Assembly (NCBI GenBank): GCA_945876095.1
Contig: CAMCMP010000019.1
Coordinates: 1-64,000, forward strand
From: Chitinophaga pinensis
GTDB lineage: Bacteria > Bacteroidota > Bacteroidia > Chitinophagales > Chitinophagaceae
DNA: 64,000 nucleotides
Direction of reading: 5' to 3'
Shown here: positions 26,666 through 36,737 of the stretch, piece after piece
How the letters are laid out: every line of letters begins with the position of its first letter
Numbering within the stretch: position 1 is the stretch's first letter
Notes under the pieces: model-generated
Database searches by the model: none
Told to the model about the DNA's origin: nothing
Seen by the model: only the letters and a program-made list of their open reading frames with translations
Position numbers and translations under genes: made by a program

Positions 26666-28234
26666 ATGACCCGAAAACTACTTCTATCTATTTTAATAGC
26701 CTCCATTTACTCGATTGGCGCCTTCGCTCAATCGGTAGCCTTGGGATCTATTCGATTAGAAGAATCTACAAGAGATTTTCAGTTGCTCGGTAAAATCCCT
26801 GCTGATTATTCTTTTAATAACCGACCCTTCCACGCCTCCAAATCGATCCCCATCGATTCTATTTATCGTTGGATGGACAGCAGCTTTTTTGATCAACAAA
26901 AATTGCATCATCATATCGTAAAAAAGAAATGGGCTGCGCTACAAATTTTACCGATTGATTTATTGCAACAATACAATTCGAATACGCCTTACGGTTATAA
27001 CAATGGTAGTCTGCCTAAAGCAAGTGGCTACCAGCAAATAGCTCGCGCAGGGATATTTGCCTCAGCTGGACCTTTGCAAATTCAGCTGCAGCCAGAATGG
27101 GTATATGCTCAAAATAGCAATTACCCTATTACTGGTGAATATGGTAGTGCTAATATTGGTCCCCAAAGTCTAAAATACCTTGGTCAATCGAGTATCAGCT
27201 TAAATTTAAATGCCTTATCGGTAGGTGTATCTACCCAAAACCATTGGTATGGACCAGGTATCAACAATAGTTTATTGATGAGTTACAATGCACCTGGTTT
27301 TGCCCATTTTTATTTTGGTACCCATCGACCATTGAGAACTGCAATTGGTTCTTTTGAATGGTCTTTGCTGGCAGGTAGATTATCTGAAGACTCTACCTTT
27401 GCCTATGAAAATAGCAATATGCATCGCTATGCTTATCCTCAAAGAACCATGTTTTACAATGGAATGGTTTTTTCTTATCACCCAAAATGGGTTAATGGCT
27501 TACATGTTGGATTTTCAAGGGCCTTTGTGGTGCCCGAACCTGATTTAGAGACTGCAGCCTATGATAACAGCAGTTTCATTGATAAATACCTTCCAGTATT
27601 TACCGTTGTGCAAAAACAAAATATCTTATTGGTGGAAGATCAAAAAGCGAGGGATCAACAGATATCTTTGTTTATGAGATGGGTATTACCACAGGAACAT
27701 ATGGAGTGGTATGGAGAATATGGTTGGAACGATCATAGTCTGAATATAAGAGACTTTTATATGGGGCCCGCTCACTCTTCCGCTTATTTGGTGGGGATGA
27801 AAAAAATAGTACCCATGAAAAAGGAAAGTTATTTTAGCTTTCAGGCGGAATATATGCGCACAGAGCAATTGCCAGAATATATGGTTAGAGATGCCGGAAA
27901 TTGGAACAGACATGGATCTTTACAGTCTTTTACCCAATACAATCAGCTGTTGGGTTCAGCTATTGGTCCTGGAAATAACGTATTTAACTTAATTTGCAGT
28001 TGGAATAAAGGTTGGAAAAGATATTTGTTTGGTTTAGAAAAACTGCAGCAAGATCCATTGTATCATTCGGCTAAGTGGACCCAAATGGTGATTACTGCTG
28101 GAACGGATTACAATTATAAGCATTGGGTGCTGCAGACTCAGTTGAAATGGGTGAAAGAAAAAAATTATGGATGGCAGCAAGATAACTTACAGACTAATAT
28201 TTTTGTATCTCTAGGAATTAAATATTTTTTATAA
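26666..28234 (+). CDS. Wzi-like capsule assembly outer-membrane protein
   Basis: This is an outer-membrane beta-barrel of the capsule assembly Wzi family, which tethers or organises exported polysaccharide at the cell surface. A signal peptide covers residues 1-22, ending in GAFAQ. The hallmark HWYGPG, then SLLMSYNAPGFAHF and RPLRTAIGSFEW, spans about 190-235. The length of 522 is usual for Bacteroidota members. Alternating hydrophobic strands run to the C-terminal aromatic end KYFL. It is followed after 10 bases by a paralogue, and both probably use the promoter at 26606-26635. Confidence 0.83.
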   Translation: MTRKLLLSILIASIYSIGAFAQSVALGSIRLEESTRDFQLLGKIPADYSFNNRPFHASKSIPIDSIYRWMDSSFFDQQKLHHHIVKKKWAALQILPIDLLQQYNSNTPYGYNNGSLPKASGYQQIARAGIFASAGPLQIQLQPEWVYAQNSNYPITGEYGSANIGPQSLKYLGQSSISLNLNALSVGVSTQNHWYGPGINNSLLMSYNAPGFAHFYFGTHRPLRTAIGSFEWSLLAGRLSEDSTFAYENSNMHRYAYPQRTMFYNGMVFSYHPKWVNGLHVGFSRAFVVPEPDLETAAYDNSSFIDKYLPVFTVVQKQNILLVEDQKARDQQISLFMRWVLPQEHMEWYGEYGWNDHSLNIRDFYMGPAHSSAYLVGMKKIVPMKKESYFSFQAEYMRTEQLPEYMVRDAGNWNRHGSLQSFTQYNQLLGSAIGPGNNVFNLICSWNKGWKRYLFGLEKLQQDPLYHSAKWTQMVITAGTDYNYKHWVLQTQLKWVKEKNYGWQQDNLQTNIFVSLGIKYFL

Positions 28235-28244
28235 ATTGATAGCT

Positions 28245-29954
28245 ATGCGCTGTGCGAATAAATGGTGGTTGTTTTTATTAATACTGGTCTCATTTATTGA
28301 GAACACAGCTGCGCAATCTGTCACCGACCAGCAACAAGTATTGTATCTGCGCCGCTTGCAATTAGATGGCAAGTTTAGCAGTGAGTTTAGCTTTCAACAA
28401 AGAGCTTTTTTTAATTCTAGTGTTGACCTTCCTGAAATTATTCAGCAGTTTTCATTCGGAGATAAAATAGCAGTAAAAGGGTTGGATTCTAACCAATATC
28501 AATTAAGAATTTTACCGATTCAAAAATTAGATGTTTACAATACACATCATATTGTAACTATTAACGATGGCTCTTTAACGCCAAATGTTGGTTATCAAAC
28601 TCAGATAAGTGGGGGAGTATTTTTGTCTCATAAAAAATGGTCCCTACAATTTAGACCTGCTTTTCAGTTCGCTGAAAATAGGCCCTATCAGACATTCTAT
28701 ACCAATCATGCGGATTTGACTTGGCATGATTATTATCAATGGATCAATCGAATTGATATGCCTGAGCGATTTGGTAATAATCCTGTGAATCAGGTTTTGA
28801 TGGGTCAATCTGCTATTCGATATAACCTGCGCTCTTCTAGCATCGGTATTTCTACGGAGAATATTTGGTGGGGACCTGGCTACAATCAATCCTTATTGAT
28901 GACCAATAATGCAGCTGGTTTTCCGCATCTTACTTATCAAAGCTTAAGACCACTTCGAACTAGATTTGGTTCAGTAGAATGGCAATTGATTTCTGGAAAA
29001 TTAAAAAATTCTGGTGTTGAGCCAATAGAACCTAGAAGGGTTTATGATACGCACTTTTTATATGAACCAAAAAATAATGACAATCGTTTTATAAGTGGAA
29101 TGATGCTAACTCTGCAGCCAAGTTTCTTGAAAGGCTTGCACATTGGATTTGCTAAAATGGCTTATTTGTATCAGGCAGATGCTAATTCACCGCTTGACTA
29201 TTTACCCTTATTTGGTTTTTTCGGAATTAAAACTACCGCTGCTGAAAAAGCCAATCGTAAACAAATGTTGGGAAGCATTTTCGTTCGATATCAAATGGAA
29301 AAAGAAAAGGCGGAAATATATGCAGAGTTTGGAAGAAATGATAAACCAATGGTACCATTGTTTTTCATGGATGAACTAACAGTTCCCACCGCTTTTGTGG
29401 CGGGCTTTAGAAAACTATTTCCTTTACGGGCGCATCGTTCCAATATAGAGCTTGGCTTAGAATTTACACAGTTAAGTTTAAACAGAGCTAGCTTAATCAA
29501 TGATGTAAAAAGTTGGTACCTAGGTAATTTTGTTCGGCAGGGATACACCAACAATGGAAAAGTAATTGGATCAGGTATTGGTCCTGGTGGTAATAGCCAA
29601 TTGATGGAAATCGCCTGGAATCATGGTATTAATAGAATTGCGCTTCAAGTAGAACGCCGGATTCACAACAATGATTTTTATTATTACACCTTTGATCGCA
29701 TTAAAGATTTTAGACGTCACTGGGTAGATGCTATCTGTAATATTAAAGTAGATAGACAATATAAAAACTTTCTTTTTGGAGGCGGATTGACGATGGTGAG
29801 AAGTCTTAACTATCAGTGGTGGTATATGGAATATGAAGATTTTGGAGCAGATGGATCTAACTACTTTAAAAATGGTTTAGATTATATCACCTTCCAAGGC
29901 CAGATCTATTGTAATTATCGTTTAGATTTTAGAAGAAAAACAGCTAGAAAATAA
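28245..29954 (+). CDS. Wzi-like capsule assembly outer-membrane protein, second copy
   Basis: This tandem paralogue of the preceding gene shares IWWGPGYNQSLLMTNNAAGF and RPLRTRFGSVEWQLISGKL at the same relative place. The ATG at 28245 gives a good signal peptide (RCANKWWLFLLILVSF, cleavage after TAAQ). The TTG at 28236 is less likely. The barrel is about 50 residues longer than its neighbour, from extra loops in the second half. Divergence is considerable, so the duplication is old or the two serve different polysaccharides. Confidence 0.82.
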   Translation: MRCANKWWLFLLILVSFIENTAAQSVTDQQQVLYLRRLQLDGKFSSEFSFQQRAFFNSSVDLPEIIQQFSFGDKIAVKGLDSNQYQLRILPIQKLDVYNTHHIVTINDGSLTPNVGYQTQISGGVFLSHKKWSLQFRPAFQFAENRPYQTFYTNHADLTWHDYYQWINRIDMPERFGNNPVNQVLMGQSAIRYNLRSSSIGISTENIWWGPGYNQSLLMTNNAAGFPHLTYQSLRPLRTRFGSVEWQLISGKLKNSGVEPIEPRRVYDTHFLYEPKNNDNRFISGMMLTLQPSFLKGLHIGFAKMAYLYQADANSPLDYLPLFGFFGIKTTAAEKANRKQMLGSIFVRYQMEKEKAEIYAEFGRNDKPMVPLFFMDELTVPTAFVAGFRKLFPLRAHRSNIELGLEFTQLSLNRASLINDVKSWYLGNFVRQGYTNNGKVIGSGIGPGGNSQLMEIAWNHGINRIALQVERRIHNNDFYYYTFDRIKDFRRHWVDAICNIKVDRQYKNFLFGGGLTMVRSLNYQWWYMEYEDFGADGSNYFKNGLDYITFQGQIYCNYRLDFRRKTARK

Positions 29955-30014
29955 TTTTAAAAATCAGCGTTTATCATCGGAAAACGTTACTGCAAATTTT
30001 CCAGTAATCTCCAA

Positions 30015-31103
30015 TTACGCTAGCTTTCTTTTGTTAAACAAAAAGAGACCGACAACACCACCAAAAAATCCGCCCCAAAAAATAGCCCAATACCATTTCA
30101 GTTCATTTTTTATTGGCAGCTTAGTTTCATCTACAACAATGATGGAAGGAGTTTCTTGAATTAAAGATGTTTTCGCTACTTCTAAATTTTTTAATAACTC
30201 CCCATATACAATATTGGCAACCGTTTTATCTTTCGATTTAATTTCTGCACTGGCATTTGATTCAGCCATCGCCTGATTGGCATCAATCATAATATCTAAA
30301 TTTGAATAAGCAGAGGCGAATGTTTTTTCATTTACCATCTTACCCAAACTATCTACTCTTTTCTGTAAACGATCTAAATTTTTTCTTAGTCTGCCAGTTT
30401 TACCATCAATATAAAAATTGGTAGTAGTGCTTAGTATTTTTTGACTGATTAACTTACTTAGCAATTCATTTCTAGTTTCTAACTGAATAGTATAAAATCC
30501 TAATTTTTTATCTGGTTTACTTACTGCCAATTCTTTTTCTACAATTCTTTTCATCATCACTTGTATAAGACTGTCTTCTACTCTGGTATAATTTGTTTTA
30601 CCAACAGCAAAGGATACTTCATAACCAACATCCTTATTATTTTTCCATTTTTCTTTCCACTTCATTACATCGGCATATTTATCTGCCAAACTATAGCTAC
30701 TGTCTTTTCCAACAGCAGGAAAAGAGCTACTCATCATAGCTTTTTGAAGCAACTGTTTACTCTTGGATAATTCCAATACATTGTCACCACCTAGCACTCC
30801 ATTTCCTCCAGTAAGGGATCCTACATCTAATCCAAATTGGCCAGCCACCATCGACATTAAAGAGCTGCCACCTGCTTTGCTATCTTCTACAAAGAAATTA
30901 ATTTCTGCTTGGTAGGTCACTGGCTTTAAGTAAAATACCAGCAAACCTAATAGTCCTCCTAAGATGGCAATTCCTACAATTTTCTTGAAATTTTCTTTGG
31001 CTGATTGCAACAACGATTTTGCAAAATTGACAATGGGTAGCCTGAAAGTGTAGGGTATTTCTTCTTGTCCTAAAGCTTGATTATTTTCTTTATTAGAAAT
31101 CAT
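30015..31103 (-). CDS. Wzz-like polysaccharide chain-length/co-polymerase protein
   Basis: This 362-residue inner-membrane protein of the Wzz/GumC type has transmembrane helices at about 43-62 and 338-357, which frame a long periplasmic helical part with coiled-coil character around residues 225-300. FKKIVGIAILGGLLGLLVFYL is the first helix, followed by the typical YQAEINFFVE strand. No tyrosine-kinase domain is attached. It is the last gene of the - strand series, 4 bases after the SLBB exporter gene, and probably works with it in export and length control. Confidence 0.82.
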   Translation of the reverse strand: MISNKENNQALGQEEIPYTFRLPIVNFAKSLLQSAKENFKKIVGIAILGGLLGLLVFYLKPVTYQAEINFFVEDSKAGGSSLMSMVAGQFGLDVGSLTGGNGVLGGDNVLELSKSKQLLQKAMMSSSFPAVGKDSSYSLADKYADVMKWKEKWKNNKDVGYEVSFAVGKTNYTRVEDSLIQVMMKRIVEKELAVSKPDKKLGFYTIQLETRNELLSKLISQKILSTTTNFYIDGKTGRLRKNLDRLQKRVDSLGKMVNEKTFASAYSNLDIMIDANQAMAESNASAEIKSKDKTVANIVYGELLKNLEVAKTSLIQETPSIIVVDETKLPIKNELKWYWAIFWGGFFGGVVGLFLFNKRKLA

Positions 31104-31107
31104 TTTT

Positions 31108-33387
31108 CTACTTTTTTAATAATACAATTAGACTGATCAATGCAGTCAAAGAAGTTAGAATAGCTGAGACATTATTGGTGGAAATTAATTTAGCCATGCT
31201 GCTCTCTACTGCCGGTACCACTATCTTTGATCCAGGTTTGACAGTTGGGTAGGAACGGAAGAATAAAAAATGTCTCGTTTTTTTAATCAGACCATTGGCA
31301 TATTGAACATATGATTTTTTTAGAGTTCCCTTGTTGGTAACTCCACCAGCGGCTAAAATATAATACCTCAATTTATTAGAACTATAAAGAACAAACTGCT
31401 GATTAGAAACTGCACCACTCACTTCCACCAACGGCTCTGTTTTTGGAATATACAAACTGTCATTTGCTCCAATGCGATAAGTGTTTTCACCAAAATTTAG
31501 TCCTACTAAAATCCCCGATCTATAGATCTTTATTTGAGCAATATTTCCAAAAGGAGTAAGGCCACCAGCTCTTTTTAAAATGTCCATCGCTGTCTCTTCT
31601 CTATTTTCAATCGGATAACTTCCTGGGTAAAGAATTTCTCCGGCAATTTTTACATTACCAATTGACTGATTGTTTAAAAAAGAAGCAACTATAATTTTAT
31701 CTTTTGCACTCAAACTAAAAACGGAGTTATTGCTTTTTAGGTTTGGGGTTACCGATAGGGTGTATTCATCTAATACTTTGGTTGCAATGGTATCTGCTGT
31801 ATTTTTTGGATGCCTCAATACAATTATTTTTTTAAAATCTGCATTGGTAGTTAAGCCACCAGCTAGCAACAAGGCGTCCTCTATCTTCATTCCTTCTCTA
31901 AATTCATATGCTCCCGGTTTTTTTACAGCACCTTCAATTTCAACCATCATTGATTCACGTAAACTCTCTGCTGTAGGAATAAAAACAGAATCATTTTTGG
32001 TAAGAAGAATATCTAATTCATTTCTCTTTTGCAATTCAGTTAGATCGAAACTGATTAATTGTTTTTCGAAACTGTTGTTAATCCGGTTGATATATCCCCT
32101 GGTTAAAAAAGCGGTTTCTTTAATGCCTCCAGCTTTTTCAATTAATTTTTTTAAACTCAGTTCATTGGTTAATTCATAGTTGCCTGGCATCACTATCGCC
32201 CCATTGATATATACTTTATTGGCATAGGTCTCATTAATTTTATCTACTAGAATGGAGTCCCCATTCTGAGGAAGATAACTTACGAAATCAGTCTTGCTAA
32301 TATCGCGCATGGTTCTTTGCTCAGTACCCAATTGAAATATTTTTACTCGTTCTTTATATGCAGTGTCACCAAATCCGCCCGCCATATCTAGTAAGCTAGA
32401 CAGCACATCACTTTGAGTTAGTTCGTAAATAGCGGGCCTTTTTACTGCACCTGATAAGTATACATGCTTTTGATAGAATGGAAAATAAATCACATCCTGA
32501 TCTTCTAATCGAATATCGTTTTCAAAACTGCCTTGCAATAGAAATTGATAAAAATCAATCGTTGCAATCTTCTTGTTGTTTCTAATTAATTGAATATTAC
32601 GTAAAGTACCCTTCTCAGTCGGACCCCCTGTTAAATACAACAAATTGAATATGGTAGAAATTCCTGGAATTTGATAGTTACCCGGACGGTAAGCTTCTCC
32701 AGCTACAGATACTCGGATAGTCCTGTATTTACTTAGTAAAACAGTTAAAATAGTTTTACCAGTTCTTAAATTCGGATACACCGACTGCATTTTTCTGATG
32801 ATCTGATTTTTTGCAGCCTCTAAAGTTAATCCGCTTAAGGTGATGATACCTGCGTATTTGATATTGATAAATCCGTCTGCATTTATTTTTAGCAATTGGG
32901 TACTTTCATTAACGCCTGTTAAAATCAATTGTAACTGATCATCTGGCCCTAAAATATAATTCTGTGGTGCAGCTAATTTAATATTCGGAGTAAAGGTATT
33001 TTTTGGGTTTGAAAAAAAACGCATCCCGAAGATGGGAGAATTTTTTCTAAGAGGCATCTGTTTAATCATACTCGTATCAGATCCCATCGCATTTAAGTCT
33101 TCTGCCTCTTCTTCCAAATCAGATTCACTGGTCTCTTCTACTTTTTTGTCAAATCTCTTTTTTAGTTGAAGGTATTGACCGCCATTCACTCCCATTTGAG
33201 TAAATAATTTGAGTATTTCTGCCTCAGGCATACCCATACTATTGGCATTGCGCCATAATTGAAACAATTGCGATTCACCAACGGTGTTAATATTGAAACT
33301 TGCCGAATTGCTTGGTTTTTTAAATTGGGCAATACTAACGTTAACGCTTAGTAGCAATATAAATAGATAGAATAAGTGTTTTCGCAT
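31108..33387 (-). CDS. Wza-like polysaccharide export protein with multiple SLBB domains
   Basis: This 759-residue exporter of the polysaccharide export family has a signal peptide at 1-21 (ending SIAQ). A poly-export domain starts at YILGPDDQLQLILTG (about 145-220). About six SLBB repeats follow, marked by VAGEAYRPGNYQIPG, LSGAVKRPAIYEL, INGAIVMPGNYEL, IEGAVKKPGAYEF and IAGEILYPGSYPI. A hydrophobic segment near the C-terminus (about 735-757) could anchor it. The lack of a lipobox cysteine and the many SLBB units are usual for Bacteroidota. It is expected to form the outer-membrane or periplasmic channel with the Wzz-like neighbour. Confidence 0.88.
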   Translation of the reverse strand: MRKHLFYLFILLLSVNVSIAQFKKPSNSASFNINTVGESQLFQLWRNANSMGMPEAEILKLFTQMGVNGGQYLQLKKRFDKKVEETSESDLEEEAEDLNAMGSDTSMIKQMPLRKNSPIFGMRFFSNPKNTFTPNIKLAAPQNYILGPDDQLQLILTGVNESTQLLKINADGFINIKYAGIITLSGLTLEAAKNQIIRKMQSVYPNLRTGKTILTVLLSKYRTIRVSVAGEAYRPGNYQIPGISTIFNLLYLTGGPTEKGTLRNIQLIRNNKKIATIDFYQFLLQGSFENDIRLEDQDVIYFPFYQKHVYLSGAVKRPAIYELTQSDVLSSLLDMAGGFGDTAYKERVKIFQLGTEQRTMRDISKTDFVSYLPQNGDSILVDKINETYANKVYINGAIVMPGNYELTNELSLKKLIEKAGGIKETAFLTRGYINRINNSFEKQLISFDLTELQKRNELDILLTKNDSVFIPTAESLRESMMVEIEGAVKKPGAYEFREGMKIEDALLLAGGLTTNADFKKIIVLRHPKNTADTIATKVLDEYTLSVTPNLKSNNSVFSLSAKDKIIVASFLNNQSIGNVKIAGEILYPGSYPIENREETAMDILKRAGGLTPFGNIAQIKIYRSGILVGLNFGENTYRIGANDSLYIPKTEPLVEVSGAVSNQQFVLYSSNKLRYYILAAGGVTNKGTLKKSYVQYANGLIKKTRHFLFFRSYPTVKPGSKIVVPAVESSMAKLISTNNVSAILTSLTALISLIVLLKK

Positions 33388-33432
33388 AATGAGTTCCTTT
33401 AAAAAAAAGTGAAATTAAACTTTAATTGTCTT

Positions 33433-35079
33433 TTACCATCCTAAATTAAAGCCAATTTGGGTTTGTTGGGTCATGAAAGAAGGGGTATTAGCATAAAATG
33501 ACTGATGTCTAATCGCATAATTTGCCATTAAATATACATGGTGGATCATTTCATAGCGAGCTTGGATAAAAAATTCAGCCGATTTCCACTGTTGATCATA
33601 TAAAAATGCGGGCTGTGGCTCGGCAAAATACTGCTGATTTAATGTACCCGATCCGCCCTTTCTAATCCATTCTCCTCGACCGTTGATTAATAGTCTAGGC
33701 TTGGGTTTGTATGTAAAGAAAATGGTGCATCTGTCAAAATTATTCCCCATCCAGTCGCCTAAATTATACTTTGCATGGGTATACCTTTGTGAGCCTATAA
33801 AATTTTCATACACGAAAGGATTTACTCTGGTATATTCAACACCCACACTTGCATTGGTAAAAGGGAAGTCTTGTTTTTCAATACCCAAAGTATATCCAAG
33901 CTGATTCCTTCTTTTATTTCGATCGAAAATCTTGCTTATCCTCAACTCGTCTATAAATAAAGTTCCATATAAATGAGCCCTAGGCACCAAATTACGCACG
34001 CTGATTTGTCCAAAAATTTGACTATTTGCACTCGCTTGATTATTGTCTCCCATGCTATTGTAATTATCCAGCGCCTTAAAGTACATCAAAGGAATAAGGT
34101 AAGGTGCATAAAGCTGGCCATTGTAAATAACAGATTCTCCCAAGCTCACACTAAATCCTTTTCCTGGAATTAACTGTATTGAATGAATGACCATAAACTT
34201 AGGCATGTAAAAATGCTGCATACCTCCATAAATTGTATTGCCTAAATTATTAGACCTTGAACTATCAATCATATTTGATTGCAACCAAGTATGGGCATAA
34301 TTAAAATGTAACCAAGAAATAGGATGTAGGTCTAGGCGGACATAAGGATAAGAAGGCGATTTGTCCGAAAGTACAATTCGCCCATGATTACCATATCCAA
34401 AAGTGAGTTGATCCTGTCCAACTGAAATACTGCCGTATTTAAATTGATATCCTATTGCTCCTTTAAAATTGCTGTAATTTAATGAAGAGTTTAGCGCATT
34501 GTCTTTTCTAACCATCCCTGGCTCAGCGTTACCTGTTTTTGTAAAATCAATTCCTCTGCCTGTCTCAGTGATATCTCTCCAATTAAATTGAAAGGAGAGG
34601 CGTTTTCCAGCAAAACCTTTTACATCAATCCCTGAACCATATTGGGTGACCGTTTCATGTGTACCTTCAATAAATTTAGCGCCTGATATCGGATCCATTT
34701 GCAGGTAAAATTTATTATTTCCTATCGTAGCACCACGTAAACGTTGATTGAAATCTTTTTTTAAAATTCTTAATCGCTGATTACTTGAATCAATATAGTC
34801 TAATGGACTTTGGAATTCTCTCCAATAAAAATCCAATTCTTTTTGTTCTAAAACTGAAAGCTGTGTTGACTTTTTTCGCAAAGAATCTAAGCAGCTAATA
34901 ATTTGCTGGTGGCTGATGGGTTGAACCACATCATTCAATTCAATGATTCCCTTGTCAGCCATTCTATCTAAAAAAGGATAGATCATAGACCGGTTGTCTT
35001 CCCAAATAATTTGAGCAGTCAAATTTTGTTGTATCACCAATGTGACAATAAAAAGTATCAGCAGATTTTTAATACGCAT
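33433..35079 (-). CDS. Wzi-like outer-membrane protein, third copy in window
   Basis: This is a predicted beta-barrel with a signal peptide (RIKNLLILFIVTLVI to TAQ) when the ATG at 35079 is used. The longer frame from 35106 would spoil the signal. GQDQLTFGYGNHGRIVLSD near 210-228 and SYPYVRLDLHP are typical of the Bacteroidota capsule assembly Wzi group, though they diverge from the pair at 26.7-30 kb. It overlaps the upstream WcaJ-type gene by 11 bp, so they are co-translated, and lies just before the Wza-like gene. Role in surface assembly is inferred from family and context. Confidence 0.72.
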   Translation of the reverse strand: MRIKNLLILFIVTLVIQQNLTAQIIWEDNRSMIYPFLDRMADKGIIELNDVVQPISHQQIISCLDSLRKKSTQLSVLEQKELDFYWREFQSPLDYIDSSNQRLRILKKDFNQRLRGATIGNNKFYLQMDPISGAKFIEGTHETVTQYGSGIDVKGFAGKRLSFQFNWRDITETGRGIDFTKTGNAEPGMVRKDNALNSSLNYSNFKGAIGYQFKYGSISVGQDQLTFGYGNHGRIVLSDKSPSYPYVRLDLHPISWLHFNYAHTWLQSNMIDSSRSNNLGNTIYGGMQHFYMPKFMVIHSIQLIPGKGFSVSLGESVIYNGQLYAPYLIPLMYFKALDNYNSMGDNNQASANSQIFGQISVRNLVPRAHLYGTLFIDELRISKIFDRNKRRNQLGYTLGIEKQDFPFTNASVGVEYTRVNPFVYENFIGSQRYTHAKYNLGDWMGNNFDRCTIFFTYKPKPRLLINGRGEWIRKGGSGTLNQQYFAEPQPAFLYDQQWKSAEFFIQARYEMIHHVYLMANYAIRHQSFYANTPSFMTQQTQIGFNLGW

Positions 35080-36466
35080 GTTTGTCCACTTTAAAAACAT
35101 TAACAATGGTTTGCAGTACTATTTGAATATCCAGCCAAAAATTCCATTGATGAACGTAGTAAAGATCATAATTTACTCTGGCTTGCATATGTTCAATATC
35201 GGGGGTTTCTCCTCTTGCTCCATTTACCTGCGCCCAACCGGTTAATCCTGGTTTAACCTGGTGACGTAATCGATAGCTCTCAATTTTTTCACTATACTCT
35301 AAGTTTTGCGGCGTTACATGTGGCCTTGGTCCTACCACCGACATATTATCAATCAGTACATTCCAAAACTGAGGCGTTTCATCAATACTCAGACTTCTAA
35401 GCCACTTTCCAACAGAAGTTACGCGAGGATCATTTTTGGTGGCTTGCACAAATTCTTTTTCCCCAGCCTTTTGATGATACATGGTCCTGAATTTATAACA
35501 ATTCATTTTCTTGTTATTGATGCCCCATCTTTCTTGTTTAAAAAATACAGGCCCCTTAGAATTTAATTTAATCAAAATTGCCATTAGAGGAAATAACCAA
35601 GATCCAATGAACAATAGAAACAATGAACTGAAAATGATATCGAAGGCTCTTTTTAAAAATTTATTTTCCGATTTATCCAAAGGCAATGCTCTTAAGTTAA
35701 TCACTGGGATCAAACCAATCTGATTGATCTCAAAAGAAGTGGAAGTGTATTGGTAATAGTTCGGTACAATGAAAGTCTTGATACCATGGGCATCACAAGT
35801 TTCTAAGAAATAGCGGATTAGGGACTCGCTGAGCGAAGGCAAGGCTACAATCACTTTTTCTACTTGATACTTTTTTAAAACTTCAGCAAGTTCATCGGGA
35901 CGTCCTAAATAATTGACCTCAGCAATTTTTCTATCTTCCTCGCTTAAGTATCCAATGCAATTATAACCGTAAAAAAAATTTGCTTTAATTGTCTGGTAAA
36001 GCTTTTGTGTAGTTTCGGCGGAGCCAACAATCAATAATTTTTGCAACATGGAGCTATCATGCAGGTAATCGTAATGGATTTTTTTTCTGATCAAGTATTT
36101 GATAGAAAGCTGAATCAATCCAAAAACTATCTGCAAGTAAATAAGAAAGCTGAGAGGAAGAGATATTTTTTTATTGTAGGCGTACAAGAAAGCAGCGATT
36201 AAAACAAACTGTATGGTCAATGTATTAAAAACATATACAATTTCTTCAACATATTTGTTAGAAATCCTATCCTTGTAAAGTTTAGTGTTAGACGCTGAAA
36301 TGAACCAGGAAAGAACTAGGACGACTAATAAAAGGATTGAGTTTTGAATGGGGTTCTCTAGTAATCTAATAGGAAAAACCTTTACCATCTCAAAAGACAA
36401 TACCAATAAAAACGCATCAATGATTCTTCGTTTTTCGTGCAGTCGGAGAATGATTCTTTGGTTCAT
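35069..36466 (-). CDS. WcaJ-type polyprenyl glycosylphosphotransferase
   Basis: This is a large initiating phosphoglycosyl transferase. About four N-terminal membrane helices and a nucleotide-binding-like domain (LLIVGSAETTQKLY near 140-155) precede a C-terminal catalytic domain. That domain has KQERWG, YKFRTM, LSIDETPQFWNV with the catalytic DE pair, SVVGPRPH and GLTGWAQVNGARGET. It would start exopolysaccharide synthesis by loading a hexose-1-phosphate on undecaprenyl phosphate. I prefer the ATG at 36466 over the TTG at 36502. It is distinct from the small PGT at 20481, implying two separately initiated glycans. Confidence 0.87.
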   Translation of the reverse strand: MNQRIILRLHEKRRIIDAFLLVLSFEMVKVFPIRLLENPIQNSILLLVVLVLSWFISASNTKLYKDRISNKYVEEIVYVFNTLTIQFVLIAAFLYAYNKKISLPLSFLIYLQIVFGLIQLSIKYLIRKKIHYDYLHDSSMLQKLLIVGSAETTQKLYQTIKANFFYGYNCIGYLSEEDRKIAEVNYLGRPDELAEVLKKYQVEKVIVALPSLSESLIRYFLETCDAHGIKTFIVPNYYQYTSTSFEINQIGLIPVINLRALPLDKSENKFLKRAFDIIFSSLFLLFIGSWLFPLMAILIKLNSKGPVFFKQERWGINNKKMNCYKFRTMYHQKAGEKEFVQATKNDPRVTSVGKWLRSLSIDETPQFWNVLIDNMSVVGPRPHVTPQNLEYSEKIESYRLRHQVKPGLTGWAQVNGARGETPDIEHMQARVNYDLYYVHQWNFWLDIQIVLQTIVNVFKVDKHAY

Positions 36467-36695
36467 TAGGGTTGATGGTTCAAGAATTTGCAATTTAATC
36501 AATTTATCCCAGCTATAATAGCACTTGCCCTTTTAATTTGAATGCTTAGATTTAGTAAATAAAGAAGTAAAAATGCACCTTTTTATGGCGAGTTTTAGTT
36601 AAAATAATTGCAAGTCTCATCGATGGGTAAATAAAGCCCAACAAAATAGCCAAGCCCCCAAAATGGAAGAAATCGATTTTTCTTTAAAATCTCAT

Positions 36696-36703
36696 TAATT
36701 TTG
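36696..36703 (+). promoter_or_regulatory. possible -7 element of the oxygenase gene
   Basis: TAATTTTG matches the Bacteroidota -7 consensus TAnnTTTG and lies 34 bases before the ATG at 36738. No convincing TTG is found at the -33 position, so this is a weak call. Confidence 0.35.
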
Positions 36704-36737
36704 GGATTCAGCATAATTTAATACAAGCTCCCAACCC

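Noticed and set aside
31670..32179. 169-codon open frame antisense to the SLBB exporter gene
   Set aside because: It lies wholly within a well supported gene with conserved SLBB motifs, and its translation has no recognisable features.
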